This document shows positions 17,223 to 25,768 of a stretch of 64,000 bases of DNA, in pieces. The position numbers were made by a program, and so were the translations under genes. How positions within the stretch are numbered: position 1 is the first letter of the stretch; every line of letters starts with the position of its first letter. The stretch is from Pseudomonas sp. C2B4 (lineage in GTDB: Bacteria; Pseudomonadota; Gammaproteobacteria; Pseudomonadales; Pseudomonadaceae). The DNA lies in the NCBI RefSeq assembly GCF_013359695.1, contig NZ_JABFMU010000026.1, forward strand, positions 1 to 64,000. The letters are read 5' to 3'. The notes beneath the pieces were generated by a model. That model ran no database searches, had not been told where the DNA came from, and worked only from the letters and a program-made list of their open reading frames with translations.

Positions 17223-18170
17223 ATGAGCACCTTGGCTGTCTCTCAAACCCCGGCCAGCGGCTCGGCGCTGCGCAGGTTTTCCAACCTGTTGTATCGCCGG
17301 CCGAACCTGTACCTGTCGATGCTGCTGGTGCCGCCACTACTGTGGTTCGGCGCGATTTACCTGGGCTCGTTGCTGACGCTGCTGTGGCAAGGTTTCTACA
17401 CCTTCGATGACTTCACCATGGCGGTCACCCCCGACCTGACCCTGGCGAACTTCACCGCGCTGTTCCAGCCCTCGAACTTCGACATCATCCTGCGCACCCT
17501 GAGCATGGCCATCGTGGTGTCCATCGCCAGCGCCATCGTCGCGTTCCCGATTGCCTACTACATGGCCCGCTACACCACCGGCAAGACCAAGGCGTTTTTC
17601 TACATCGCGGTGATGATGCCGATGTGGGCCAGTTACATCGTCAAGGCCTATGCCTGGACCCTGCTGCTGGCCAAGGGCGGCGTGGCGCAGTGGTTCGTCC
17701 AGAACCTGGGGCTGGAACCGCTGTTGCAGTTCGTGCTGGGCATACCAGGGGTCGGTGGCAGTACCTTGTCGACCTCGCACCTGGGGCGCTTCATGGTGTT
17801 CGTCTACATCTGGCTGCCGTTCATGATCCTGCCGATCCAGGCCTCGCTGGAACGCCTGCCGCCGTCGCTGCTGCAAGCCTCCGCCGACCTCGGCGCCAAA
17901 CCGCGCCAGACCTTCATGCAGGTGATTCTGCCGCTGTCGGTACCGGGCATTGCCGCCGGTTCCATCTTCACCTTCTCCCTGACCCTGGGTGATTTCATCG
18001 TGCCGCAACTGGTGGGCCCACCGGGCTACTTCGTGGGCAGCATGGTCTACGCCCAGCAAGGCGCGATCGGCAACATGCCGATGGCCGCCGCGTTCACTCT
18101 GGTACCGATCGTGCTGATCGCCATTTACCTGTCCATCGTCAAACGACTGGGGGCCTTCGATGCACTCTAA
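17223..18170 (+). CDS. ydcU: ABC transporter permease (YdcU/PotB-like)
   Basis: A 315-residue inner-membrane permease with six predicted helices and the cytoplasmic EAA-type coupling loop (LLQASADLGAKPRQTFMQVILPLSVPGI). The first helix, LYLSMLLVPPLLWFGAIYLGSL, and the large periplasmic loop match the PotB family. The ATG at 17223 follows the ATPase stop by one base; its 3' end overlaps the next permease by 11 bp. It forms a heterodimeric channel with the YdcV-like partner. Confidence 0.93.
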   Translation: MSTLAVSQTPASGSALRRFSNLLYRRPNLYLSMLLVPPLLWFGAIYLGSLLTLLWQGFYTFDDFTMAVTPDLTLANFTALFQPSNFDIILRTLSMAIVVSIASAIVAFPIAYYMARYTTGKTKAFFYIAVMMPMWASYIVKAYAWTLLLAKGGVAQWFVQNLGLEPLLQFVLGIPGVGGSTLSTSHLGRFMVFVYIWLPFMILPIQASLERLPPSLLQASADLGAKPRQTFMQVILPLSVPGIAAGSIFTFSLTLGDFIVPQLVGPPGYFVGSMVYAQQGAIGNMPMAAAFTLVPIVLIAIYLSIVKRLGAFDAL

Positions 18171-18987
18171 TTCAGAAAAGCAGGGGGAGAAAGCCTCTCT
18201 AGGCTTGAAAATCGCAGCCTGGGGCGGGCTGGTGTTCCTGCACTTCCCGATCCTGATCATCTTCCTGTACGCCTTCAACACCGAAGACGCGGCGTTCAGC
18301 TTTCCGCCCAAGGGCTTCACCCTGAAGTGGATCGGCGTGGCGTTCTCGCGGCCTGACGTTCTGGAAGCGATCAAGCTGTCGTTGCAGATTGCTGCCGTTG
18401 CCACGGCGATTGCCATGGTGCTTGGCACACTGGCGTCGGCAGCGTTGTACCGTCGGGACTTCTTCGGCAAGCAAGGCATCTCGCTGATGCTGATCCTGCC
18501 GATCGCCCTGCCGGGGATCATCACCGGGATCGCACTGCTGGCGACCTTCAAGACGCTGGGCATCGAGCCGGGGATGTTCACCATCATCGTCGGTCACGCG
18601 ACCTTCTGCGTGGTGATCGTCTACAACAACGTCATCGCCCGGTTGCGCCGCACGTCCCACAGCCTGATCGAGGCCTCGATGGACCTCGGCGCCGACGGTT
18701 GGCAGACCTTCCGCTACATCATCCTGCCGAATCTCGGCTCGGCGTTGCTGGCCGGCGGCATGCTCGCGTTCGCGCTGTCGTTCGACGAAATCATCGTGAC
18801 CACCTTCACCGCCGGCCATGAACGCACCCTGCCGCTGTGGCTGCTCAACCAGCTCAGCCGCCCACGGGACGTACCGGTGACCAACGTCGTCGCGATGCTG
18901 GTGATGATCGTGACCATGCTGCCGATTCTCGGCGCCTATTACCTGACCCGTGGCGGTGAAAGCGTGGCGGGGAGTGGCGGGAAGTAA
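18160..18987 (+). CDS. ydcV: ABC transporter permease (YdcV/PotC-like)
   Basis: A 275-residue permease of the PotC/YdcV type. It has six hydrophobic helices (for example FLHFPILIIFLYAFN and LMLILPIALPGIITGIALLATF) and the EAA loop LIEASMDLGADGWQTFRYIILPNL. It overlaps the end of the previous permease gene by 11 bp, so the pair is translationally coupled. Together with the ATPase and binding protein it completes one importer. Confidence 0.93.
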   Translation: MHSNSEKQGEKASLGLKIAAWGGLVFLHFPILIIFLYAFNTEDAAFSFPPKGFTLKWIGVAFSRPDVLEAIKLSLQIAAVATAIAMVLGTLASAALYRRDFFGKQGISLMLILPIALPGIITGIALLATFKTLGIEPGMFTIIVGHATFCVVIVYNNVIARLRRTSHSLIEASMDLGADGWQTFRYIILPNLGSALLAGGMLAFALSFDEIIVTTFTAGHERTLPLWLLNQLSRPRDVPVTNVVAMLVMIVTMLPILGAYYLTRGGESVAGSGGK

Positions 18988-19013
18988 ACCAGGAACAGAC
19001 AACCACATCCCCT

Positions 19014-19103
19014 GTGGGAGCGAGCCTGCTCGCGATGACTGACTGACATTCAACACTGATGTCGCCTGTCAGACCGCTATCGCGAGCAGGCTCGCTCCTA
19101 CAG
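19014..19103. repeat. REP doublet (REPIN)
   Basis: Inverted copies of the GAGCCTGCTCGCGA repeat between the second permease and the second aldehyde dehydrogenase; the right arm has a one-base variant (CTCCTACAG). Confidence 0.92.
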
Positions 19104-19146
19104 GGGCCGGTTTCAAAACAAGAACTGATTTGAAGAGGACATAGCC

Positions 19147-20571
19147 ATGCAAACCCAACTCTTGATCAACGGCCAACTGGTCAACGGCGAAGGCCCCGCC
19201 CAACCGGTGTTCAACCCGGCGCTGGGTCGCGTGCTGGTGGAAATCAACGAAGCCAGCGAAGCCCAGGTCGATGCCGCCGTACGTGCCGCTGATACCGCGT
19301 TCGACAGCTGGTCGCACACCCCGCCGAAAGAACGCTCGCTGCTGCTGCTCAAACTCGCCGACGCCATCGAAGCCCACGGCGAAGAGCTGGCCAAACTGGA
19401 ATCGGACAACTGCGGCAAACCCTACAGCGCCGCGCTGAATGACGAGATCCCGGCGATTGCCGACGTGTTCCGCTTCTTCGCCGGCGCCAGCCGCTGCATG
19501 AGCGGTTCGGCCGGTGGCGAATACCTGCCTGGCCACACCTCGATGATCCGTCGCGACCCGGTGGGCGTGATCGCCTCCATCGCGCCGTGGAACTACCCGC
19601 TGATGATGGTCGCCTGGAAAATCGCCCCGGCCCTCGCCGCCGGTAATACCGTGGTGCTCAAGCCGTCGGAACAAACCCCACTGACGGCGTTGCGTCTGGC
19701 CGAACTGGCGTCGGACATTTTCCCGGCCGGCGTGCTTAACCTGGTGTTCGGTCGCGGTCCTACCGTGGGCAGCCCGCTGGTCACTCACCCGAAAGTGCGC
19801 ATGGTGTCGCTGACCGGTTCGATTGCTACCGGTTCGAACATCATTTCCAGCACCGCTGACAGCGTCAAACGCATGCACATGGAACTGGGCGGCAAGGCCC
19901 CGGTGATCATCTTTGACGACGCCGACATCGATGCCGCCGTCGAAGGCATCCGTACCTTTGGCTTCTACAACGCCGGGCAGGACTGCACCGCCGCCTGCCG
20001 GATTTACGCGCAGGAAGGCATCTACGAGAAGTTCGTCGAAAAACTCGGCGCCGCGGTCAGCAGCATCAAGTACGGCCTGCAGGACGATCCTTCCACCGAA
20101 CTCGGCCCACTGATCACCGCGCAACACCGTGACCGCGTCGCCGGTTTCGTCGAGCGCGCCGTGGCGCAGCCGCACATCCGCCTGATCACCGGCGGCAAAA
20201 CCGTGGACGGCAACGGTTTCTTCTTCGAACCGACCGTGCTGGCCGACGCACAACAGGATGACGAAATCGTCCGTCGCGAAGTGTTCGGGCCGGTGGTGTC
20301 CGTGACGAAATTCACCGATGAAGCGCAGGTACTGGGCTGGGCCAACGACTCCGACTACGGCCTGGCATCCTCGGTGTGGACCGCCGATGTGGGTCGCGCC
20401 CATCGTCTGTCGGCTCGCTTGCAGTACGGCTGCACCTGGGTGAATACCCACTTCATGCTCGTCAGCGAAATGCCCCATGGCGGTCAGAAACTGTCCGGGT
20501 ACGGGAAGGACATGTCGATGTATGGGTTGGAGGATTACACCGTCGTGCGGCATGTGATGTTCAAGCACTAA
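19147..20571 (+). CDS. patD: Gamma-aminobutyraldehyde dehydrogenase-like (copy 2, YdcW/PatD)
   Basis: A 474-residue aldehyde dehydrogenase that ends the operon in the position of E. coli ydcW. It carries SIAPWNYP, KPSEQTPLTAL, catalytic Glu in MELGGKAP and catalytic Cys in NAGQDCTAACR. GAAGAGGAC before the ATG gives a good ribosome site. The protein would oxidise 4-aminobutanal to GABA, following putrescine transamination or oxidation. It aligns over its whole length with copy 1 at 13246-14733 but lacks that copy's basic N-terminal tail. Gene order (binding protein, ATPase, two permeases, dehydrogenase) is the ydcSTUVW order, which makes the assignment strong. Confidence 0.93.
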   Translation: MQTQLLINGQLVNGEGPAQPVFNPALGRVLVEINEASEAQVDAAVRAADTAFDSWSHTPPKERSLLLLKLADAIEAHGEELAKLESDNCGKPYSAALNDEIPAIADVFRFFAGASRCMSGSAGGEYLPGHTSMIRRDPVGVIASIAPWNYPLMMVAWKIAPALAAGNTVVLKPSEQTPLTALRLAELASDIFPAGVLNLVFGRGPTVGSPLVTHPKVRMVSLTGSIATGSNIISSTADSVKRMHMELGGKAPVIIFDDADIDAAVEGIRTFGFYNAGQDCTAACRIYAQEGIYEKFVEKLGAAVSSIKYGLQDDPSTELGPLITAQHRDRVAGFVERAVAQPHIRLITGGKTVDGNGFFFEPTVLADAQQDDEIVRREVFGPVVSVTKFTDEAQVLGWANDSDYGLASSVWTADVGRAHRLSARLQYGCTWVNTHFMLVSEMPHGGQKLSGYGKDMSMYGLEDYTVVRHVMFKH

Positions 20572-20575
20572 CAGC

Positions 20576-20640
20576 TTCGCGAGCAGGCTCGCTCCCACAT
20601 TTGAAATGCATTCCCCTGTGGGAGCGAGCCTGCTCGCGAA
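20576..20640. repeat. REP doublet, close and outward arranged
   Basis: Two inverted GAGCCTGCTCGCGA-type copies only about 20 bp apart, arranged in the opposite order from the other doublets in the window. Follows the dehydrogenase stop. Confidence 0.88.
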
Positions 20641-20798
20641 TGAGTCACCTCGGTTTCAAGGCAGAAACCGGCAATACGCACCACCAGGGCTCCACACCAA
20701 AGAAGTCAAAACAATAACCACCGATCCGGGCGGTGCCGTCATGGCCCCGCCACGGCATCGGACATCCGAAATCTGCCGATTTTCCGGAGCAAACATAC

Positions 20799-22283
20799 AT
20801 GAGTTCATCATCCGATCTCTCTGCAGCCGTTGCCGACAGCGATGCCGAGCAACTACGAAAACTGGGTTACACCTCCAACTTCAATCGCAGCATGAGCCTG
20901 TGGGAAAACTTCGCCCTGGGCTTCACCTATCTCTCTCCGGTCGTCGGGGTGTATACCCTCTTCGGCCTCTGTCTCGCCGCCGGTGGGCCACCGATGTTCT
21001 GGGCCTATCTGCTGGTGGGTATCGGCCAGTTGCTGGTGTGCCTGATCTTCGGTGAAGTGGTTTCGCAATTCCCGATTTCCGGTGGCGTCTACCCGTGGGC
21101 CCGTCGCCTGGTGGGCAAGCGCTGGGCGTGGATGGTCGGCTGGATCTACTCCATCGCCCTGTGCGTGACCATCGCTGCCGTTGCCGTTGGCGCCGGTCCT
21201 TACCTCGCCGCCATGCTGGGCTTTGAGCCGAGCAACAACACCAACATCGTCATCGCCCTGGTACTGACGCTGTTGGCTACCCTGATCAACCTCAGCGGCA
21301 CCAAGGTGCTCGCACGCATTGCCATGTTCGGCTTCCTCTGCGAACTGGTGGGCGCGGTGATCGTCGGTGTTTACCTGCTGATCTTCGAGCGTCATCAGTC
21401 GATCAGTGTGCTGTTCAACACGTTCGACATCAGCGTCAACGGCTCGTACCTGCCCGCCTTCCTCACCGCTTCTCTGGCGGGGATGTTCCTGTACTACGGC
21501 TTCGAGGCCTGCGGCGATGTGGCCGAAGAAACCCCGAACCCGAGCAAGAAAATCCCGGTGGCCATGCGCATGACCATCTACATCGGCGGCGTGGCGGCGA
21601 TGTTCGCCTGCCTGGCGCTGATCCTCGCCGTGCCGGACATGCAAGCAGTGATCGACGGCACCGACAAGGACCCGGTCGGTACCATCCTCAACAACGCCTT
21701 CGGTCCGGTCGGTTCGAAAATGGTGATGGGCGTGGTGATGATTTCCTTCATCTCCTGCGTCATCAGCCTGCAAGCGGCGGCGAGTCGCCTGCTGTACTCC
21801 TACGCCCGGGACGAGATGGTGATCGGCAGCCGCCTGCTGAAAAAGATCTCGCCTCACACGCAGGTTCCGGTGGCCGCGCTGTTCGTGTCCGGCGTGCTGC
21901 CGGCGCTGATCATCATCCTCGGTTTCTTCCTGCAGGATGCGGTCGCCACCATCGTCAGCTTCGCTGCCATCGGCATCTACCTGGCGTTCCAGATGATCGT
22001 ACTCGCGGCGCTGTACGCCCGTCTCAAAGGCTGGAAACCGAGTGGCAAATTCACCCTCGGCGCCTGGGGCTGGCTGGTCAATATCGGCGCGCTGGCCTAC
22101 GGCATCGGCGCCATCATCAACATGGCCTGGCCCCGCACCCCGGACGCCGCGTGGTACATCAACTACGCCATGGTCCTGAGCACCGCCATCGTCATCGGCC
22201 TGGGGCTGCTCTACATGTGGATCGCCAAGCCGTATGACCACGGCACGGCGCCTGCGGGGGATGCTTGGAAGGTTAGTCGGTAA
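20799..22283 (+). CDS. APC-family amino acid/GABA permease
   Basis: A 494-residue secondary transporter with about twelve hydrophobic helices. The start of the first helix (WENFALGFTYLSPVVGVYTLFGLCLAAGGP) and the FGEVVSQFPISGGVYPWARRLVG segment are typical of amino acid-polyamine-organocation carriers of the BAT1/UGA4 type. The ATG at 20799 has GGAG ten bases upstream; an in-frame upstream ATG at 20733 would add 22 residues with no ribosome site. It follows the ydc-like operon, so GABA or a related amine is a reasonable substrate, but this is not readable from sequence. A strong terminator follows. Confidence 0.9.
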   Translation: MSSSSDLSAAVADSDAEQLRKLGYTSNFNRSMSLWENFALGFTYLSPVVGVYTLFGLCLAAGGPPMFWAYLLVGIGQLLVCLIFGEVVSQFPISGGVYPWARRLVGKRWAWMVGWIYSIALCVTIAAVAVGAGPYLAAMLGFEPSNNTNIVIALVLTLLATLINLSGTKVLARIAMFGFLCELVGAVIVGVYLLIFERHQSISVLFNTFDISVNGSYLPAFLTASLAGMFLYYGFEACGDVAEETPNPSKKIPVAMRMTIYIGGVAAMFACLALILAVPDMQAVIDGTDKDPVGTILNNAFGPVGSKMVMGVVMISFISCVISLQAAASRLLYSYARDEMVIGSRLLKKISPHTQVPVAALFVSGVLPALIIILGFFLQDAVATIVSFAAIGIYLAFQMIVLAALYARLKGWKPSGKFTLGAWGWLVNIGALAYGIGAIINMAWPRTPDAAWYINYAMVLSTAIVIGLGLLYMWIAKPYDHGTAPAGDAWKVSR

Positions 22284-22307
22284 CCATTTCGTCTTCTGGT
22301 CAAACGC

Positions 22308-22335
22308 CCTGCCCGCAGAGATGCGGGCAGGTTTT
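22308..22335 (+). terminator. Rho-independent terminator after the APC permease
   Basis: Perfect 10-bp stem CCTGCCCGCA / TGCGGGCAGG with a 4-nt loop, followed by TTTT. Confidence 0.88.
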
Positions 22336-22342
22336 GATAACG

Positions 22343-22975
22343 TCAGATGAGTTGCGGTTTCGAGAGCGCTTCGAATTCATCCATGAGTAGGTGGATTTCG
22401 GTACTCGGGTTGGGCTCACCACTGATAACGACGTCATCAAGAATCCTTGGCGCCAGCGCTCTCGCCATTAGAAACGGCTCACCCAGCAGTTGAGCGAAAC
22501 AACGGGTGCCTTTGCCCTTGTCGTACTGATCCATGTTGGGTCTCTCTCTCAGGCTCTTGACTACCAAATCACCCGGTGAATATTTTCCGACAGCTCTGAA
22601 AGGCTTTCGGTTGAAACCGAAGTGCAAGAGAAGCCAAAACTCGAAGCAGGGATACGACGCAATGACTCTGATCTTCGGGTGGGACTTGGCAATGCTCATC
22701 GCGCGCCCAAAGCAGAGGTGCGTATCGCGATCCAAAACACAAAATACTTTGTCGAAATCTTTTTGCCGGATAACGGCTCGTTCAACAATACCGCTCGGGT
22801 GCGTGACTCCGCAGTGAACAATTTCAACCTGCGCCTTTGCCCGAAAATGAAAGGCAGCGTCTTCCAGATACCGCCTCCCTGATTGACTGTCCTCACAGAG
22901 CACCAACACTTTAGGTTGAGGCTTGAATCGGGATGCCTTGCGATCAAATGACTTGCTCGACCTCGCCATGCTCAT
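22343..22975 (-). CDS. RloB-like TOPRIM-fold protein, defence effector
   Basis: A 210-residue protein of the RloB family. The opening strand VLVLCEDSQSGRRYLEDAA supplies the acidic residue, and VFCVLDRDTH supplies the D-x-D pair expected of a TOPRIM-like nuclease core. A basic, disordered N-terminus precedes it. Its ATG overlaps the stop of the upstream ATPase gene by 4 bp (ATGA), so the two are translated together. RloB with a RloA-type ATPase is found in restriction loci, and the AbiL abortive-infection system has the same pair. The likely role is nucleic-acid cleavage triggered by phage infection; activity is inferred. Confidence 0.82.
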   Translation of the reverse strand: MSMARSSKSFDRKASRFKPQPKVLVLCEDSQSGRRYLEDAAFHFRAKAQVEIVHCGVTHPSGIVERAVIRQKDFDKVFCVLDRDTHLCFGRAMSIAKSHPKIRVIASYPCFEFWLLLHFGFNRKPFRAVGKYSPGDLVVKSLRERPNMDQYDKGKGTRCFAQLLGEPFLMARALAPRILDDVVISGEPNPSTEIHLLMDEFEALSKPQLI

Positions 22976-24225
22976 CCCTGCCTTATCAGCGGTAATCCGC
23001 GATAACGACCTTCAAAGTAGCGCTTCTCCACATCCTCACTCTCCCGCCCCACAAAGTCATGAACAGAAAAAAGACTTGTGGCGCCATGAGCATCACGTTC
23101 AGCAATCCAGAACTGATCGCGACGCAAAATCTTTTCGTTCATAAGATGCGTATCGTGAGTGGTGAAGATCAACTGAGTATCCAGACCACTGTCCAAATGT
23201 TTGCCGATCAAATCAGCAACGATTTCAGGGTGCAGGCTACTGTCCAGTTCATCGACACAAAGGACACCACTACCACCCGCCTGATTCATCATGAACCAGG
23301 GCAACCAAAAGCCGATCAGGTTCTTTGTCCCGCACGACTCCTCGGAAAAATCGAAATCCGCATCGCCCGAAGCACTGGTATGCGTCAGGGTCAATTTGTC
23401 CTTCTGCGCAGCGGCCAAAAAATCTTTCAACGTGAGTTTTCCATTCCGTTGAATCGAAACGGATTCGTGTGAGTTCAGTTCAATGGAAGACACCGGAATA
23501 TCCAACGCACTCAGAAAGTCCCTCAGATCATTTTTGTAGTCCGATACCATCTGAAGAAACCTGATAGAAGCAGTCGACAACCCCATCATGTTGTTCTGGT
23601 CAACGATAAGAAGGCCGGTTTGAAACCAGCTGAACGGAGCTCGCAACTGACTTAGCTCCTCGCTGCTGTTCATAACGGCTTGCGCGAGAAACAGCATTTT
23701 GGGGCTCGTCAAACGCCGCCATGCACAATGCACCTCTTTGCCACCCTCCAGCGTTTTACCGAAAACATAGTGTTCGCCATCAGCATCGAAGTGGCGGTCA
23801 TAAAGGAGCGTTTCTTTTCCTCTTGGGTACGCAACCAATTGTTCTTGAAAAATTCTTTGGCTGGTCAATCCGAGCACAAACCGATAGCGCAGCCCCGCTT
23901 GAATGAAGTTGTACTCAAAAACACTGGGGGCATCTTTCAATGCGCGATCAAAACGAAAAGGCGAAACCGGCAGCGGTTCGCCATTGGTGCCTGAAGGTAT
24001 GGCCAGCAAGCGGCCGACTATCCCCATCGCCCGGATCAACGAGGATTTACCAGAGGCGTTCGGGCCGTAAACTGCAGCGACCTTCAATAGGTCAGGAAGC
24101 CTCTCTGAGTTCGTGGACGATGTGAAAAGGTTGCGCGTCTTGCTCAGACGAGGAGTCGCCGCCATGGACAGGGTTTGCCTGTCACGGAACGAGCGGTAAT
24201 TGGACACCGAAAATTCGATCAGCAT
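22972..24225 (-). CDS. RloA/AbiLi-like AAA (ABC-type) ATPase of a defence module
   Basis: A 417-residue ATPase of the AAA_15/AAA_21 class. It begins MLIEFSVSNYRSFRDRQTLSM, the usual opening of this family, followed by Walker A VYGPNASGKSSLI. The C-terminal half has Walker B VLCVDELDSSLHPEI and an H-loop FTTHDTHLM. Between them lies a long helical insertion, as in OLD and SMC-like sensors. It is coupled to the RloB-like gene by a 4-bp overlap. Related ATPases act as infection sensors that license a partner nuclease. Third positions are visibly more AT-rich than in neighbouring housekeeping genes, which fits horizontal acquisition. Confidence 0.85.
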   Translation of the reverse strand: MLIEFSVSNYRSFRDRQTLSMAATPRLSKTRNLFTSSTNSERLPDLLKVAAVYGPNASGKSSLIRAMGIVGRLLAIPSGTNGEPLPVSPFRFDRALKDAPSVFEYNFIQAGLRYRFVLGLTSQRIFQEQLVAYPRGKETLLYDRHFDADGEHYVFGKTLEGGKEVHCAWRRLTSPKMLFLAQAVMNSSEELSQLRAPFSWFQTGLLIVDQNNMMGLSTASIRFLQMVSDYKNDLRDFLSALDIPVSSIELNSHESVSIQRNGKLTLKDFLAAAQKDKLTLTHTSASGDADFDFSEESCGTKNLIGFWLPWFMMNQAGGSGVLCVDELDSSLHPEIVADLIGKHLDSGLDTQLIFTTHDTHLMNEKILRRDQFWIAERDAHGATSLFSVHDFVGRESEDVEKRYFEGRYRGLPLIRQG

Positions 24226-24387
24226 GGAGAAAACCTGCAGTTAATTCCTTGGTTTCGAATAGATAAAGGAAAAACTGAGGCCTGGGTGTCGTTTGACTGC
24301 ACGTCCTGCAAAAACAGGAAATTCCTACAGATGCAGCCTTCCGGCGAAGACTCTCATTCCTACGACAAGCGTCGCCGGAGTAGACTT

Positions 24388-24510
24388 GGCGCCGCGAGCG
24401 CCTGACCGATAGGCTTTGTCCCGTCGCTGCCAAATCAGCGACCCGGAGTCGAAGCCGGTAACTCATCAACATGGCGCACCCGCGCCCCCATTTGAACTGG
24501 GGCATTTTTT
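24388..24510 (+). ncRNA. Candidate structured leader/small RNA ending in a terminator-like hairpin
   Basis: Three successive hairpins are visible. The first is a small one at 24388-24402 (GGCGC/GCGCC). The second is a long segmented one at 24412-24456, where GGCTT pairs with AAGCC, CCG with CGG, and GTCGCTG with CAGCGAC around a CCAAAT loop. The third, at 24484-24510, is GCCCCCA/TGGGGC followed by ATTTTTTG and looks like an intrinsic terminator. All precede the BRO-N gene on its strand, in the 440-bp gap after the divergent ATPase gene. I see no convincing ORF here. I recall, without being able to check, similar CCAAATCAG hairpins ahead of small genes in related Pseudomonas. Confidence 0.4.
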
Positions 24511-24530
24511 GCCTTTCAGCTTCAATCTAT

Positions 24531-24658
24531 GGCGGGCTGTGTGGCGCGGGCCTCTCATGGCTTCCATGTTGAATGAGAATGTCCCGACTTCGAACGCCAC
24601 ACGGTCCGCCACCCAAATCTGTCGAAGGATTAGTGTCGGTTCCTTTTTCAACATGGAG
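24531..24658 (+). promoter_or_regulatory. Large stem-loop with loop complementary to the BRO-N ribosome-binding site
   Basis: A 16-bp stem pairs 24531-24546 with 24595-24610 (two G-U wobbles), extended inside by CGGG/CCCG and CTCAT/ATGAG. Within its loop TTCCATGTTGAA (24562-24573) is complementary over 12 nt, one of them a wobble pair, to TTCAACATGGAG (24647-24658), which contains the GGAG Shine-Dalgarno of the BRO-N gene. This allows two exclusive folds, one hiding the ribosome site. Structure is read from sequence; regulation is inference. Confidence 0.45.
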
Positions 24659-24665
24659 TCGAAAC

Positions 24666-25178
24666 ATGCTCAAGCAAACGTCAAATCCATCGGAATCCCT
24701 TTCCTGTTTCACCCCCACCGTCTTCACCCGTCACAACCGCTTCCTCCACGCCTTCCTGCAGGACCATCAAGCCTGGTTCTGCGTCCAGGATCTTGGTCGC
24801 CTGATGGGCAAACCGCTGAACGAACGGCTGATCCAAAAGCTCGATCCGGATCAGCGGCGTCATGTCTGGTTGTTGAAAAACGGCAAAACCCTCGAATCGC
24901 TGATGGTCAGCGAATCAGGGGTATACGCCATGCTGGTTCACCACTTCATCCCGGAAAACCGCAATTTGAGGCAGTGGTTGAGTCACGAGGTTGTGCCGAT
25001 GCTTCGAAATGCACAGGCAGCGCCGCTGGAGAACCTGCCGAGCCTGAGCGCGTTGCATTGGGCCGGCGTCACGGTGCCTTTGCTGCATTACCAACATCAC
25101 GCGTGGATCAAATGGCGGGACATGCCTGATTTGATGCAGGTGCAGCGACCGTACCCTGTTGTCGGCACTTGCAATTAA
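24666..25178 (+). CDS. BRO-N domain protein (phage antirepressor-like)
   Basis: A 170-residue protein whose first 110 residues match the BRO-N fold: FLHAFLQDHQAWFCVQDLGRLMG, then LDPDQRRHVWLLKNGK, then LMVSESGVYAMLVH and RQWLSHEVVPMLR. BRO-N domains occur in phage antirepressors and related DNA-binding proteins. The ATG at 24666 has GGAG seven bases upstream; an in-frame upstream start at 24573 lies inside the leader hairpin and is less likely. The C-terminal 60 residues have no recognised domain (no KilA-C or ANT). No other phage genes are nearby, so this is a chromosomally settled orphan, next to a defence module on the opposite strand. Confidence 0.85.
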   Translation: MLKQTSNPSESLSCFTPTVFTRHNRFLHAFLQDHQAWFCVQDLGRLMGKPLNERLIQKLDPDQRRHVWLLKNGKTLESLMVSESGVYAMLVHHFIPENRNLRQWLSHEVVPMLRNAQAAPLENLPSLSALHWAGVTVPLLHYQHHAWIKWRDMPDLMQVQRPYPVVGTCN

Positions 25179-25199
25179 AGAGATAAATCCAGTCCCCCT

Positions 25200-25298
25200 G
25201 TAGGAGCGAGCCTGCTCGCGTTGGGCTCAAGAACGCCGCGTACATCCAGAAAGTACGCGTCATCGTTGACGACCATCGCGAGCAAGCTCGCTCCCACA
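25200..25298. repeat. REP doublet (REPIN)
   Basis: Inverted copies of the GAGCCTGCTCGCG repeat, with variants (GTAGGAGC on the left, GAGCAAGCTCG on the right), between the BRO-N gene and a convergent small gene. Confidence 0.88.
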
Positions 25299-25307
25299 TA
25301 GGTCCAC

Positions 25308-25493
25308 TCAAAACCTTGAAACACTCCTCATCGCATCCACCAGATACCGCATCGCTATCCGGTCACTCTCCGACAGCTCCCTATAACGCTCAACCAGCTT
25401 CATTTCCTCGCTATTGAGCCGACGCCTTCGCCGCCCGGTGGCCAGGCATGGAAAGATTCCCAGTATTTCGGTGATGCCTTGTACTTTCGACAT
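25308..25493 (-). CDS. Small conserved-looking hypothetical protein, 61 aa
   Basis: A 61-residue protein with a ribosome site (GAAGGA eight bases before ATG), which supports it as a real gene. The middle is a basic run (GRRRRRLN) followed by an amphipathic helix pair, LVERYRELSESDRIAMRYLVDAMR. That helix resembles the C-terminal tail found after helix-turn-helix domains in small Xre-type regulators, but no complete HTH is present. I do not recognise the family. It ends just beyond a REP doublet and is convergent with the BRO-N gene. Confidence 0.6.
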   Translation of the reverse strand: MSKVQGITEILGIFPCLATGRRRRRLNSEEMKLVERYRELSESDRIAMRYLVDAMRSVSRF

Positions 25494-25768
25494 GGACGAT
25501 GTCCTTCTCTACGTCAAAGAAAACTTCAGAAACCGCATCGCCCTTAATCCCTTTTCCGGCAGCGCCGCATGGCCACTGAACCGTACCGGCCCGAAGGGCA
25601 TAAACCGGTCATGAGCACAGAATAGAAATATTCCCGGCGCTGAAAAGTGGTTTTTAGAGTAATTAGTCGAAAAAAGCAGAAATGCCCTGCAAATCAGAAA
25701 GTGCTGTCGGAAATGTTTCTCGACATGTCTTGTTTCACTCGCGCACTAGCGCCGTGCCATCAATCAAT

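Noticed and set aside
20853..22241. 462-codon minus-strand ORF opposite the APC permease
   Set aside because: Shadow of a membrane-protein gene; the translation is almost entirely charged and His/Gln-rich, with no matching family.
24416..25129. 237-codon ORF overlapping the BRO-N gene in another frame
   Set aside because: Only the frame starting at 24666 encodes a recognisable BRO-N domain; the other frame runs through the leader hairpins and is rich in P, R and S.
24666..25178. BRO-N gene as evidence of a prophage
   Set aside because: No integrase, structural, lysis or replication genes nearby; a lone BRO-N gene is not enough.
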